DNA of 64,000 bases, taken from positions 124,001 to 188,000 of the forward strand of contig AJFK01000645.1 in the NCBI GenBank assembly GCA_000467715.1, read 5' to 3'. Made by a program: the position numbers and the translations under genes. How positions within the stretch are numbered: the first letter of the stretch is position 1; each line of letters begins with the position of its first letter. Source of the DNA: Hysterium pulicare CBS 123377 (lineage: Eukaryota > Ascomycota > Dothideomycetes > Hysteriales > Hysteriaceae). Below, in pieces: positions 22,164 through 32,740 of this stretch. The notes under the pieces were generated by a model. The model searched no databases. It was not told the origin of the DNA and worked only from the letters and a program-made list of their open reading frames with translations.

Positions 22164-23099
22164 CTACTCAATATCCACCTTCCGAACCTCGACGAAACCT
22201 CCCTCCATTTTTGGGACATCAACCCTGAGTATGCCATCCTCCAGCTTCGCACTAATCATATCGGCATCGATGTTCGCCGGATTAGCCCTCGTCCCAAGCC
22301 TAATCTTCCTCTCAAAAGGCCCGACCTTCCTCTCATCCAATGCGAGTGTTTTCAAGAACTCCTCATCTCCAGGTCGGTAGATGACACCCGCAACACAAAG
22401 CTCGCTCTTCTCGGAATCCCAGTTAACTCCGACGTCTTCTTTCTTGGCGCCGGGAAGGGACACGTGAATGATGAACGAGGACTCGGTATCGAAGACATCG
22501 GCCTCGGGCTCGAAGTCTTTGGTAGCCTCCTCGCGCGACTGTTCGCCTTCAGGATTCAGGAATTGGGCCAAGGCACCAAGACCAAATGGCCCGCCCCATC
22601 CTCCTCTGTGTCCGTGTCGACCGCCATGCATGCCCCAAGGTCCTCCCCAACCACCACGACGTCCGAATCCCTCGCCTCGTCGACCATGGCACCCATGATG
22701 ATGTCGTCGCCCTTCCCAAGGGTTGGTCGGAGGCGCTTCAGGTGGGGGATCAGAAGGTCCCTCGCCAGGGTTCTCGCGTGGAGCATCTGGCATGGAGTGT
22801 TCGGCTGGGGGCGCTGGTGGTGGAGGCGGTCCAGGTGGTGGAGGCGGGCCATGATGATGTCGTCGACCGTGACCATGACCATGACCGTGCTGTCCACCAC
22901 GGCCCCAGGGACCAGGAGGACCCCATCCCCATGGACCGAAAGGTGGTGGGCCTTGTTCCTCGCCGGAGGAAGCGCCTTCTTCGTTACCGCTGCCAGGACG
23001 TTGGCGAGCGAAGAAGGGATGTTCTTGGCCTTGTTGTTCGAGGCTGGCGACGAAGTCCCAGAAGGGAGCTGATTGGTTCATGTACCGGATTGAAGGCAT
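22164..23099 (-). CDS. Small heat-shock protein (Hsp20/alpha-crystallin) with long Gly/His/Pro arm, 311 aa
   Basis: A single exon with ATG at 23099. The start MPSIRYMNQSAPFWDFVASL resembles fungal Hsp20/Hsp30 N-termini. Residues about 35-195 are low-complexity: GWGPPGPWGRGGQHGHGHGH, a PPPPPGPPPPPAPP run, then GRRGGWGGPWGMHGGRHGHR. The alpha-crystallin domain occupies about residues 195-311: DVFDTESSFIIHVSLPGAKK, VNWDSEKSELCVAGVIYRPG, ERKIRLG, the signature AKLEDGILRVDVPK, and a VDIE end. It acts as an ATP-independent chaperone in the cytosol. The conserved part is ordinary, but the whole is nearly twice the usual 150-220 aa because of the arm. I found no convincing heat-shock element in the first 300 bases upstream. 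Confidence 0.9.
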   Translation of the reverse strand: MPSIRYMNQSAPFWDFVASLEQQGQEHPFFARQRPGSGNEEGASSGEEQGPPPFGPWGWGPPGPWGRGGQHGHGHGHGRRHHHGPPPPPGPPPPPAPPAEHSMPDAPRENPGEGPSDPPPEAPPTNPWEGRRHHHGCHGRRGEGFGRRGGWGGPWGMHGGRHGHRGGWGGPFGLGALAQFLNPEGEQSREEATKDFEPEADVFDTESSFIIHVSLPGAKKEDVGVNWDSEKSELCVAGVIYRPGDEEFLKTLALDERKVGPFERKIRLGTRANPANIDADMISAKLEDGILRVDVPKMEGGFVEVRKVDIE

Positions 23100-25154
23100 A
23101 GCTTACAATTGATTGATTGTGATACGATGGAAAAAAACTTAGACTTTGGATATTTTTTGGTTGGTTGTTTAAGTGTACGAGATTTGAAGGATTTGTTGAT
23201 GATGATGGTAATGGTGATGATGATGTGGCTGATGAGAAGTAGATTGGAATCCCCTTACTCTCAGGTTATATACACGATATTCTCTAGGCAAAAGGCTGCA
23301 TACGTACGTCGCCACGCATCGGACATCGCAACTGTCCTTCACATGCTCCGCACAGCTTCAAGTCGGAGAAAGAGGTGATGTCCGAGCATCGTACATGGTG
23401 TCGAACTGCAAAGAACGAATTCGAAGGCGGGGAAGGCACCAAAGACTCTAGGCTCTGAGACGCGTACACGGTGATTCGCAAGGCATGAATGAAGGCAGAA
23501 TCAGTTGCGCGTCCAAGCTTCTGATTGGTGTATTGATGCGCGCGATCTGCAAGTCGGAACTTTGCTAGCGCCGTGTGGCCGATAGCTTCGTGTGGCTGGA
23601 GCGTTCTTTTGACTCGCCACAACACCATCACCGCGAAGAAGATGAAAAAGAGTAAAGCAGGGCCGCGTGGGAAAGAGTCAGCGGTGGAGAAAGCGGGTCG
23701 TGCCGCCTTAGTGCTTCTGCCTGTCTTTGTCATTCGCCCATGTGAAGCAGAAGGATATCGCCACTGCGTGAGAGACGGGATGACGGCATCAGGTTCCTGC
23801 GCGAGAGTTCTTCCTGGATTTCAGAAACCCAATCTCTGGACATCGTTACACTCTGATGCAACTTACCGGAATCCAGGACGAGAGAGAGTATAGTACTATC
23901 TACTACATATGCGTGGAAGCCACTCACAATTCCAGACTCTGCCTTGCAATCTCCTTTCATCCGCTGAGGTGGGTTCTACTGACCTACGCAATCTTATTAA
24001 GCACAGTGCAGCACAGCACTAACGTTCCAAACTTCATGATAACATCGAGATATCCAATGACGATAATGCATCTCACTCAATAACTGTTGGCAGCATCTGC
24101 GATCCACAGCTAGTTTAAACTTCGCGCAAGACATCGAAACTATGGGCCGACCTCAACAACACCTCATATACGCATCCTGGACATGCGTCCTTACAAGTAC
24201 CAAAGTACGGGTACTTGCAATGCACGACCTATCACGTTGCTATCCTCTCCACACCGGCCCTCCGGCATCTCTATACGTCTCATCCACGCTCTTCAAAAGG
24301 GGCATATTCGTCGAGATGAGCAGACCTATACAGGCAACGTTAGCCGACATCATTCCATTTGCCTCCCTTATGAATCTCACCGGGGTCGTCCCATGGAAAG
24401 GATTCCGAGATCTTGATCATGGGGCCCGGTTCATCTATACAGATCAACTTCAGCATATCGAGCCATCAATTGAGGGACGAGAGATGAAGCAAGTGAGAAG
24501 AACGTACCGATACCCGGCCCCAAATATAGTAAATAGTCGAAACTGATTGATCCTTTATTGTTTTAAGACATTTTGCTCAAGTGCGGCTCGTTAGTAAGAC
24601 CGTCGCAAGCTAGGTTTTAGCATACTGTGTGCGTGGGATGAATCGAGTTGGCGCAAGTGTGTGGAAGTGAATTCGGTACTGTGATTAGATTTACGGAAAA
24701 CGGACAAATAAGAGTTTTTTTGATTTTTATTCCCATCTAAGACGTACTTTCTAGCGTCGCTGAAGTTTAGAAATAGCATTGCAGCTAGCATCAATAAGAG
24801 CAGACATAATAATGTGCCTAGTAGAGGATTAGTTCAGCAATCGTGATTGTGGGCCAGGTGGTTGGAGAGAGACTCAACGCTAGCTTATGGTCTCATCATA
24901 CTTAGAAGCGGGGTCACGTACAACAGAAGAGATCCTCATCCGCATGTGCAAGGCAGAACATTCCTAATTCGCTTCCTTTTTTTCTAAAATATAAAAGTCT
25001 AACTGTTCTTGTAGTTAATCCATTGCAGGAGAGCTTCGCAAAGATTCTGACCTCCTAGTATAAATACTTTCGACGCATAACACAACTCTCGAGCACACGC
25101 CATCCTCTCTTGAAATCTACTCGTGAGTTAGACTAGGTAGTAAACGCAACAATT
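23100..25154. other. Gene-poor stretch, 2.1 kb
   Basis: It holds the heat-shock promoter (23100 onward) and, at its right end, the promoter of the isochorismatase-like gene. Two ATG-started single-exon frames remain unassigned: 23733-23284 (-), with one hydrophobic segment (GPALLFFIFFAVMVLWRV), and 24142-24546 (+). I cannot support either as a gene. A gatgatg repeat tract lies near 23198-23235. Confidence 0.4.
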
Positions 25155-25912
25155 ATGTCTCCCAAATCCTTTCGCCAACTCCTCGGTGTGCCCGATTCCA
25201 CAGCCTCACCATCGGACTCCGCCCTCATCATCATCGACGCGCAGAAGGAGTACGCTTCGGGCGCCCTAACCGTTACCAATGCGGCTGCCAGCGGCGCCGT
25301 CATTGCTTCATTGTTAGAGAAGTACCGGAAAGCTAACGGTAATATTGTTCATGTGCTGCATCAAGTGCCTGAAGGAGCGCCGGTGTTTACGCCCGGAACG
25401 CAATTGGCGGAAGAGTTTAAAGAGGTGCAAGCGAGGGAAGGGGAAGAGGTTGTGAAGAAAGTGCATCCGGGTTCGTTTGCGGAGACGAATTTGGATGAGC
25501 TGTTGAAGGGGATGGGGGTAAAGAAGGTTGTACTTGTAGGATATATGGTATGTTATCCCGTTATAGTTGATGCGCTTTAACGCGAAGACGAGACCATATA
25601 GTCGAGGAAATAGGGCATGCTCTATCTAATAAGCTTTTTATACGCATTAGTCAGAGCTAATGTAATCATTTTCTAGGCACATGTTTGCGTCTCTACGACG
25701 GCGCGCGAGGCCTCGCAAAAGGGGTATGAGGTCGTTTTGGTGGAGGACGGTATTGGGGATAGAGACATCCCTGGTGCGAGTGGTGACGATGTAACCAAGG
25801 TTCGTAAGAGGAAACCGAAATTATTGTGTAATTACTAACTTGAGATTAGATGGTGTTAATTGAGCTTAGTGATGTCTTTGGTACTGTAGTGAAGAGTAGT
25901 GACATCAAGTAA
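25155..25912 (+). CDS. Isochorismatase-like cysteine hydrolase, 192 aa
   Basis: Exons 25155-25547, 25677-25799 and 25850-25912; introns of 129 and 50 nt, the second with a tactaac branch site. The protein opens [20 protein letters not shown], then [17 protein letters not shown], which carries the family's catalytic Asp (about residue 29). The lysine lies in [15 protein letters not shown] (about residue 100), and the nucleophilic Cys in [19 protein letters not shown] (about residue 135), placed at the exon 2 start. [14 protein letters not shown] and a short C-terminal helix complete the alpha/beta fold. Length fits the family (180-210 aa). Substrates in the family range from isochorismate to nicotinamide and other amides; sequence alone does not decide. 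There is no signal peptide, so classical secretion is not predicted. Confidence 0.9.
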
Positions 25913-26574
25913 GACACTGATGTTGCTGCACGTTTTTGAAAATCGCATTGTACTTGAGAAATCTTGATTGGACGAATGCTTTGCATTGTGAAAGCAACCG
26001 TGTTGTCAGAGACTGACTAACAGCAAATTTTCGATAGAGAGAGGAGCCGTCAATGTATGCCATGGTCATCTAGGGTATGCTCTCAGACATTAGTCGATTA
26101 TCGATCGCAAGGCAAAGAACAAAAAAAACGCATTTCAATAACTGAAAGTCGTTACCGGACTGTCCTTACACATGGAAGAAAGCGACAAGGACTTTCCATT
26201 GTGGAGCCCCAGTACTCTGAAATGGAACCTGCTGACGACAAGTAGAATCATTGGAGTGGAACAATGTTTGATGCGGTTCGCAGTGTTGAAACTTCACAAT
26301 GGATTGTTTTGAATCTAACACAAAGTACTGAAACCTCTCCAGAACAAAGACATTGTTCAGCAAAGCCCAAATCATCCCTACCTCAAGGCATAGTGAACGA
26401 CACAATCCAGGAAGCTCACGACTTACCAAATCCATAAATACCCCTCGAGACTCTTCCTAAAGCTCTCCTTTTACATCAGACACACTCGATCAACTTTGAC
26501 CACAATCACTCAAAACGAAACCAACAACCTTACAAACTTTCAAACAACTCACTTCAACAATCCAAAACATTTCA
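25913..26574. other. Spacer with leader of the small Cys-rich gene
   Basis: No gene seen. The final 110 bases are a purine-poor CAACAAC/CTTC-rich tract, typical of a long fungal 5' leader of a highly expressed gene. Confidence 0.5.
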
Positions 26575-26793
26575 ATGGCTTGGACTTGCTGCGGCTGCGG
26601 AAATGGAAATAGCGGCGAGGGTCGTCCGGATCGGACACAATGCGTCTATTGCGACCGATACTGCTGCTGGGCTTGTGGACTCTACAATGATGGAGAAGGG
26701 GATACGCCTGCGCCTTCTTATTACTATGGAGGATCCTCCAAGAAGCCGAAGTCGAGCAAGCGTTCCTTCTTTAGCTTTGGTAAGAAGAAGTAA
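26575..26793 (+). CDS. Small Cys-rich, probably zinc-binding protein, 72 aa
   Basis: A single exon with ATG at 26575. Residues 1-36 read MAWTCCGCGNGNSGEGRPDR then TQCVYCDRYCCWACG, giving a CC-x-C ... C-x2-C ... CC-x2-C pattern suited to a zinc ribbon or knuckle, loosely like RanBP2/zinc-ribbon modules (W-x-C-x-C start). Residues 37-50 are acidic and Tyr-rich (YNDGEGDTPAPSYYYGG), and the C-terminus is basic (SSKKPKSSKRSFFSFGKKK), which could serve nuclear import or membrane/nucleic-acid contact. It has no signal peptide, so a secreted effector is unlikely. I do not know the family. The long clean leader and absence of in-frame ambiguity support a real gene. Confidence 0.6.
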   Translation: MAWTCCGCGNGNSGEGRPDRTQCVYCDRYCCWACGLYNDGEGDTPAPSYYYGGSSKKPKSSKRSFFSFGKKK

Positions 26794-27516
26794 GTATGAC
26801 AAGTAGAGAATGCTGAGTGGCTAGCTCAACCTAGCGAGTGGTAAGGAGCTTGCTCAGCCTAGCGGAAGAGCTAGAGCTGTGCAGGGATTTCTGAGGAGAT
26901 TACTCCGGAGAAAAATCCCTTCTGTAAGAAAATAATAGAACGAAGCGCTTTGATCTCTAATAAAATTCCCGCTTGTGTGATATAGTGACATTAAGGAGTT
27001 GTGATGCGATGCGGGCTGTGGACAGCAATAACATTGATAGGGAATTTTTACGTCATCTCAGTTGCCCAGAAAGATCTGAGTCAGTTTATTAGTCGTATGG
27101 TGGAAAGTAGTTTTGCATAGAGAGCCAGCATTGTGCTGTCTGTGGAGTACGGTGATAGAGATTTGGTGTTGAGGCGTTGGGACGTTCTATGATAGGGTCA
27201 GTTCGTTGCCAAGACCTGGTGAGGCGCCCACCTAACTTAACTTCAACGGCCCACCGCATCCCCACCTTCAAACACAACGCGTCAACTTCCATTCCACCAA
27301 CGGAGTATTGCCGACCAGTATCGCAGCCTGTCTACTAGGTAGCATCGACAGCTGCTTTTGATACTGTTACAGTCGCTCTCGAACCAACGTGCATGGCGCC
27401 AGCCGTCTTGCGCAATACCTCACTCGCTATACTTCCAGCGTCACCCCCAAACGTGACGACGCTGATTCCACTCGCTCCCGCCTTTCCAATACCTCCTCAA
27501 GCTACAGAATACAGTC
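26794..27516. other. 3' flank of Cys-rich gene and promoter of spt20
   Basis: Close behind the stop codon (26815-26870) the motif gctagctcaacctagcg... gctcagcctagcgg repeats imperfectly, and a short palindromic stretch follows near 26885-26925 (ggatttctgaggagatt... ctccggagaaaaatccc). These may shape the 3' UTR. The rest is promoter and leader of the next gene; no gene seen. Confidence 0.45.
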
Positions 27517-30420
27517 ATGTCAACGCCAGCAGGTAGGCCATCGCAGGCCTTGCGCCAACGTCGCGAGTCCCAGCGTCCAACTCTCGCGAAGACTTCTGCG
27601 GGAAAATTAGGCGCCATGGAAAACGGAACAATGCCCAAAGAGGAACCGAAACCGTATGTCCAAACCACCCAGGATGTCTTGAGAAAGTTCAGAGGCCAAG
27701 CTCCTTCTCTCACCGTCCACCTACACCTTACCCATTTCCGCATCAACAATTCTCAGGAAACCCTACAATACAGTTCTCCAATGCGCATTCTGATCGAACA
27801 TATTCGAAAGCAGACTGTACCTCATGACATGCTAGAAGAGCTTTATGCCGCTGGCGTACCTTTCTACGATAATTGCCTTATCGTTGAAGTCCGTGACCAT
27901 AGGACAGGTGGAGCTCCCCCACCGACCAATCCCAATGATCCACCAGATGGAAGCAAGTCCGAACCTTTCTCTATTCACAATTACAACAACTTCATAACTC
28001 CTTCGCCCCATGTTCCATATCCGACTAAGCCGAAGTCTAACCAAGCCCAAGATGCCCAAGGAAAAACAACACCTGCAGCTGGATTCGAAGTGGCCAAGGA
28101 CGACAAGGACACGGATAAGGAGAACATGCCAGCACCTGGACAACCAGTTTCCCAGAAGCAGCCAGTCAAGGAAAAGATATACACGGTTGTGCTCTTTCCA
28201 ACACCTCAGCAACATAATGTGGATATCAACCTGCTCGCGACTACTCCCGTGCCAGACATGCAGACATACCGTCGCAATCAGTCGGCTAACCGGACTGCTT
28301 CAACTCCAACAATGGCTCACCCTCCAACGCCTTTGACTTCAGTACCACCGACCCCGTCTTTTGCAAACATGCGCAGCCCGAAACGTCAGAAAATGGTGCT
28401 TGATGAAAGCAATGTCCACGACTTCGAAGCTGAGATTATCAACGCCACCGCCCCACGACTTTATCTTGAATCAACATATAATTTGGACGAATCGGTTGCC
28501 CTTATCGATGCCATGACACCTGCGCAATTCAAGAATGAGCCACCAACAAGAAAGACCAGGAAGCGAACGACAGCTGAACTAGCAGCCGACGAGGCGGAAG
28601 CCGCTGAGACCCAAAATTTCATGCTTGCAGGTGACGAATGGCAAGCTGCAAAGACTGCTAATACGTCTGCAGGTGACGAGAATCAGGCGTCAATGCGTAG
28701 TGGGACAGGAAATTTTCAAACATTTTCTAGATTTAAAGCATTGGAGTCTATTAAGATGCATCACGAGGAGGCCGAAAGACGTAAGAAAGAAGAGGAGGCT
28801 CGACAAGCTCAAATCAAGAGACAAGCACAAGCAGCACAGGCTGAAGCAGAACAGAAGAAAAGAACCGAGATGGAACGTCAAGCAGAGCACAATAGAGTCA
28901 TGCTGGCTCATCGACAACAGGAGCTACTACAGCAGCAACAACAGCAGCAGCTTCATAGTCAACAGGAAGCTCTTCGCGCAGCTTCCCAAGCACAGCAGAT
29001 GTCGAACAACCAAGCTGCGCAATTCAACCAGCCTCCGCACAGTCAACCTCAACATTCGTCTCCTGTTATTAGACAACAAACTCCAATGGCGGCGTCATCT
29101 CCAGTCATCAATGCCCATACATCTCATCCTATGGGCGGAGCGCCAATGATCTCAACATCGTCAAGTCATGGCGCGGGAAGTCCACCCCGTCCTGCTTCTG
29201 CAGTATCACATCACCCCGGAGTACCAATGGCTCGAAATGTAAGCCAACAGCAGGTTGGCCAAGCTGTCAGTCGCAATGGAACGCCTCAAATGGTGCAAGG
29301 AACTCCGGTAATGAACTCTGCCATGCCCGCTCGAAATATGACACCTCAACCCCGAATGAACCCGCAAGGCAGTCCTGGTGCCGGCATGCAAGGGACGCCA
29401 GTAATGATGCAAACGCCTCAGAATCAGAACTTAACTCCTGAACAAATAGCAATGATGCGTCGACGGCAGCAGATGATACAAATGCAGGCTCAAGCGGCGC
29501 AACAACAAGGAATGAACGGCTCGCCCAATCCTCAAATGTCTCAAGAGCAAGTTGCTATGCTCAGAGCTCAACAACAGATTGCCCAGCACGGCGTACCGCA
29601 AGGCCAGAACCCTGCAGCTTACCAACAAGCTCTTGCTCGGCAAATTTTGCAGCACCAACAACAGAATCAGAATGCCCAAAATGTCCAAATGGCATCGGCC
29701 TCTCCGCAAGCTCCGCAACAGATGCGTCCCAGCGTCTCCCAACCTGGCTTTAACGTTCAAGGCCAAATGAACCTCCAGAATGCTGATGCGGCTACACTTA
29801 GGGCACAGTATATGAACAGAAAACAAGCACTCGTGCAGCGGTACCAGAACCAAGGCCAACAAGTTCCGGTAGCACACGTCCAACAGATGAGAGCTCTCGA
29901 AAACGCCGTCCGCCAAGCCGAAGCCCGCGAAGCCCGCGAACAAGCCGCTGGGGTGCAGCAGCCTGGAGGTATGAACCAGCAAGCCATGCAAGGCATGAAC
30001 ATGGCCGGCCAACAGAACCAACAAGCAGCCCAAGCACAGTACCAGCGCATGCTCCAGCAGCAACGTCAGCAACAAATTGCACAACAACAGCAAATGATGA
30101 ATCAGATGCGCACCCAGATGCAAGGCCAGCCGGGCGGTATGAACATGAACAACATGAACATGATGAATGGCGGCATGCAGGGCGGTAACATGGGAGGCAT
30201 GAATATGGGTAACATGGGAAATATGAACATGCAGAATATGCAGAACATGCAGAACATGCAGAACATGGGTGGTATGGGGAATATGAGTATGCAGCAGATG
30301 CAGCATCTGCAACAAATGCAGATGTTGCAGAGGCAAGCGCAAGTGCAAGCTCAGGCTCAGGTCCAGGCCAGAGGTCAGCGGCCGCAGGGAGATGGCGGAA
30401 TTGAATGGAGTGGTGTTTGA
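27517..30420 (+). CDS. spt20: SAGA complex subunit Spt20, 967 aa
   Basis: A single exon with ATG at 27517. After a basic N-terminus (MSTPAGRPSQALRQRRESQR), residues about 45-235 form the Spt20 domain: YVQTTQDVLRKFRGQAPSL, LHLHLTHFRINNS-like (here VHLHLTHFRINN), MRILIEHIRKQTVPHDMLEE, then LYAAGVPFYDNCLIVEVRDH, and further on YTVVLFPTPQQHNVDINLLA. The remainder is low-complexity: a charged Glu/Lys/Gln coiled segment near residues 410-470 (EEAERRKKEEEARQAQIKR), then Gln-rich blocks with QQQQQQQ, and a Met/Asn/Gly/Gln tail repeating NMQNMQNM. Spt20 holds the SAGA coactivator together and helps Spt3/TBP-dependent transcription in the nucleus. Gln-rich tails are usual in filamentous fungi. I see no frame break. 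Confidence 0.93.
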   Translation: MSTPAGRPSQALRQRRESQRPTLAKTSAGKLGAMENGTMPKEEPKPYVQTTQDVLRKFRGQAPSLTVHLHLTHFRINNSQETLQYSSPMRILIEHIRKQTVPHDMLEELYAAGVPFYDNCLIVEVRDHRTGGAPPPTNPNDPPDGSKSEPFSIHNYNNFITPSPHVPYPTKPKSNQAQDAQGKTTPAAGFEVAKDDKDTDKENMPAPGQPVSQKQPVKEKIYTVVLFPTPQQHNVDINLLATTPVPDMQTYRRNQSANRTASTPTMAHPPTPLTSVPPTPSFANMRSPKRQKMVLDESNVHDFEAEIINATAPRLYLESTYNLDESVALIDAMTPAQFKNEPPTRKTRKRTTAELAADEAEAAETQNFMLAGDEWQAAKTANTSAGDENQASMRSGTGNFQTFSRFKALESIKMHHEEAERRKKEEEARQAQIKRQAQAAQAEAEQKKRTEMERQAEHNRVMLAHRQQELLQQQQQQQLHSQQEALRAASQAQQMSNNQAAQFNQPPHSQPQHSSPVIRQQTPMAASSPVINAHTSHPMGGAPMISTSSSHGAGSPPRPASAVSHHPGVPMARNVSQQQVGQAVSRNGTPQMVQGTPVMNSAMPARNMTPQPRMNPQGSPGAGMQGTPVMMQTPQNQNLTPEQIAMMRRRQQMIQMQAQAAQQQGMNGSPNPQMSQEQVAMLRAQQQIAQHGVPQGQNPAAYQQALARQILQHQQQNQNAQNVQMASASPQAPQQMRPSVSQPGFNVQGQMNLQNADAATLRAQYMNRKQALVQRYQNQGQQVPVAHVQQMRALENAVRQAEAREAREQAAGVQQPGGMNQQAMQGMNMAGQQNQQAAQAQYQRMLQQQRQQQIAQQQQMMNQMRTQMQGQPGGMNMNNMNMMNGGMQGGNMGGMNMGNMGNMNMQNMQNMQNMQNMGGMGNMSMQQMQHLQQMQMLQRQAQVQAQAQVQARGQRPQGDGGIEWSGV

Positions 30421-31141
30421 GTATAAATCTACAAAAGGTGTTCGGGTTTGGATTGTGTCTTCATGATACCCCAGGGACTTCCAGCATGGTATGGAGTTTG
30501 TGGGATATATGCATTTCTATTCACGACGGGCTCGGGGCATGGGCGGTGTTTTCTGGGGATTGGAAAAAGTGTTTGCATTCGTTGTTGCACGATCTGAGGG
30601 TGGGTTTGCACATGGGGTTTGCATTGTATTAATAGAAGTACTGTTTGGTAAAAGGTGTGCTGTCGTGCCGTCGAGCCTTTCGCCCTCGACGGCAAACTCA
30701 CTGCACCGCAAAGAGTCTAGAGTACTGCACAATTGGGAAAGTAAATGGTAAAAGTGTTGAGTCCCTTGTCGAGAGGGTGAGCGGGAGTGAGCGATGGTGA
30801 CCTTACTAGCGTGCGCCACTGCTTAATTGGGAAGGTAAATGGCAAAAGTGTTGACTTCTGGGGGAGAGGGCGAGTTGCGGGTGACCCGACTAGCGTGCAC
30901 GACTGGCCAATCCCAGGCTAAGAGGAGCCCAGAGGATTCCGGTATCGCGGGAGGGGAGCGATATCCCTGCCATCTGGTGTGGCTGTGCAAACCATCAACC
31001 CCACCAGCGGAGGCCTGATGCTTCAACTCAATCAGCGAGTTTCAACAGCCTCGTCACACCAGCCATTTTGTGCAAGGCTCATTGGTGGGCACTTAACCTA
31101 AGGCAACGACTGAAGGCTTAAAGCACATAACTATATTCATC
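30421..31141. other. Spacer with a 94-bp tandem duplication
   Basis: No supported gene; it is the 3' flank of spt20 and the promoter of the kinase gene. It carries the repeat listed separately. Confidence 0.5.
30731..30910. repeat. Two imperfect tandem copies, period about 94 bp
   Basis: aattgggaaagtaaatggta (30731) recurs as aattgggaaggtaaatggca (30825), each followed by aaaagtgttga. Each copy ends in ccg/cttactagcgtgc, followed by gccactg or acgactg. The middle parts have diverged, with small length differences. Confidence 0.75.
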
Positions 31142-32591
31142 ATGCCAATGTTGAAACTGCGCAAGAGATGGAGAAAGCAGGACATCTCGGCTCCGATTGG
31201 GACGCCCAGGCATGTCACGCATTCGTCAATCGATGAGATAAGCCAGCGGCTCTCCGTGAGTTCCTCGCCCTACAAGTATGAGACTTCATTGTCCAACAAT
31301 ATCGTAGGGCCTACCCACAGAGTGGGTAAACATACTAAAGGAGAGTGGTGTAATCGATGAGAACCTCGCGCTTCTCAGGACTTCTCCGACACCAAGCAGT
31401 AGCCGCTATAGTTTCTCCAGCTTTGGTGCCATGGACATCAAAGAGTTCGCCTTGAAAACGATCCGTCGATATAACTCCGCTACATCATTTTCTTCCTCGG
31501 TAACATCAGCTGCCATTGTGGAGCACAAACGAAAAGATTCGCTTCAAGAAGAGTCACTGCCTGCTGACTATATAGCGAGAAGATGCGGTTGGACATCCCA
31601 TCATCAAGAATACTCCGAGATCAACCAGAATCTTCTCATCGTCATGGGATCGCTAGGAAACGGATCCTTGGGCGTCGTTGAAGAAGTCAAAGTATCGGAA
31701 CAATTACCAAGTTTCGTTCGGAAACGTGTGCAAATCCCCTACTACAAGCGGAAACAGTACCTGGCAATTATGAAGCAAGAAGCGCAGGTCCTGGGTACAC
31801 TATCACATTGCCATATCGTTAAGATTATTGGCAGTTACAGCGAATGCCCGCAGCCTGGACGCCAATTCTACTCCTTGCTGATGTCGCCGGTAGGTGACCG
31901 CGATCTCAAGACGTTTCTCGATATGGTCGGTGAGGAATCCACTCAACAAATATCTGGAATAGCGGAAGATCATCGAAGTTGGCTTCGTAGCTGGTTCAGG
32001 TGTCTTTCGTCAGCCCTTGTCTACATGCATAGTAACGGAGTGCGACATCAAGATATCAAACCTCAGAATATCATCCACCGAGGCAGCGCCATTTACTTTA
32101 CAGATTTCAGTTCAGCATCCCAATTCCAAATCGGACACACTACCTCGACTGATAATCCGCCGCGCACATCGGCCATGTACGCTGCACCAGAGGTCATTAA
32201 CAACGATGAGAGACTCAATCGCCACGGTCGCGGTACCGATGTCTTCGCGCTTGGAGCAGTATTCTCTGAAATGCTGGCTGTTTTACGAGGCTATTCACTG
32301 GATGTATTCCACCAGTACCTTCTTCGCATTGATGAAAACCAAGCGGAGGCAAATTTTGGACCTGGCGCGCAAGTGGTCAGAAGCATGTTGCTATACGGAA
32401 GGAAGTTTGATCGTGTCAGAGAGTTCTTCCGGCAGGATGTCTTCTTCGATACCTGCGTATTACCTATGCTCAACCCGGATCGTGAGAAACGGCCAGGGGC
32501 AGGAGCTGTTTTTGACTCCGTTCGCAAATTTGAGCCCACGGAGTGTGCATGCGAGTCGGACTATCGGACGAATCGAGACCGTGGAGAGTAA
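31142..32591 (+). CDS. Divergent Ser/Thr protein kinase, HQD and DFS motifs, 465 aa
   Basis: Two exons, 31142-31347 and 31400-32591, around a 52-nt intron (gtgtaa...aagcag) that stays in frame with the internal ATG at 31431. The N-terminal 145 residues are basic and Ser-rich. The kinase domain (about 145-450) has a glycine loop in MGSLGNGSLGVVEEV, a lysine in FVRKRVQI, an alpha-C Glu in MKQEAQVLGTLSHCHIVKII, and a catalytic loop VRHQDIKPQNII (HQD instead of HRD). The metal-binding motif is TDFSSA (DFS instead of DFG), followed by AAPEV and GTDVFALGAVFSEML. The Asp and Asn of the catalytic loop and the DFx Asp are kept, so activity is possible. This looks like a lineage-expanded fungal kinase rather than a conserved housekeeping one. 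No further regulatory domain recognised. Confidence 0.85.
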
Positions 32592-32740
32592 TTAGTCAAA
32601 GTTCGTAAAAGTTTTGACAACGACCGAAAGCTTCATGCGTAGGTTAATCCGTAGGACACCACGGGTGTAAGGATTCAATCGCCTTGAGCGTGGTCATTTT
32701 CCAACCTTTGCAGAAAAAGAGTGTGTTAGTGGAAAATCAC

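Noticed and set aside
22464-23101. Long plus-strand frames opposite the heat-shock gene
   Set aside because: Antisense shadows of the Gly/His/Pro-coding repeats; no starts or motifs of their own.
23284-23733. 149-codon minus-strand frame with one hydrophobic segment
   Set aside because: ATG start and one possible membrane helix, but the rest has irregular composition and there is no splice or family support; left as unassigned.
29431-30348. 305-codon His/Leu-rich frame antisense to spt20
   Set aside because: It is the mirror image of the CAG/CAA/ATG-rich coding repeat of Spt20; composition explains it.
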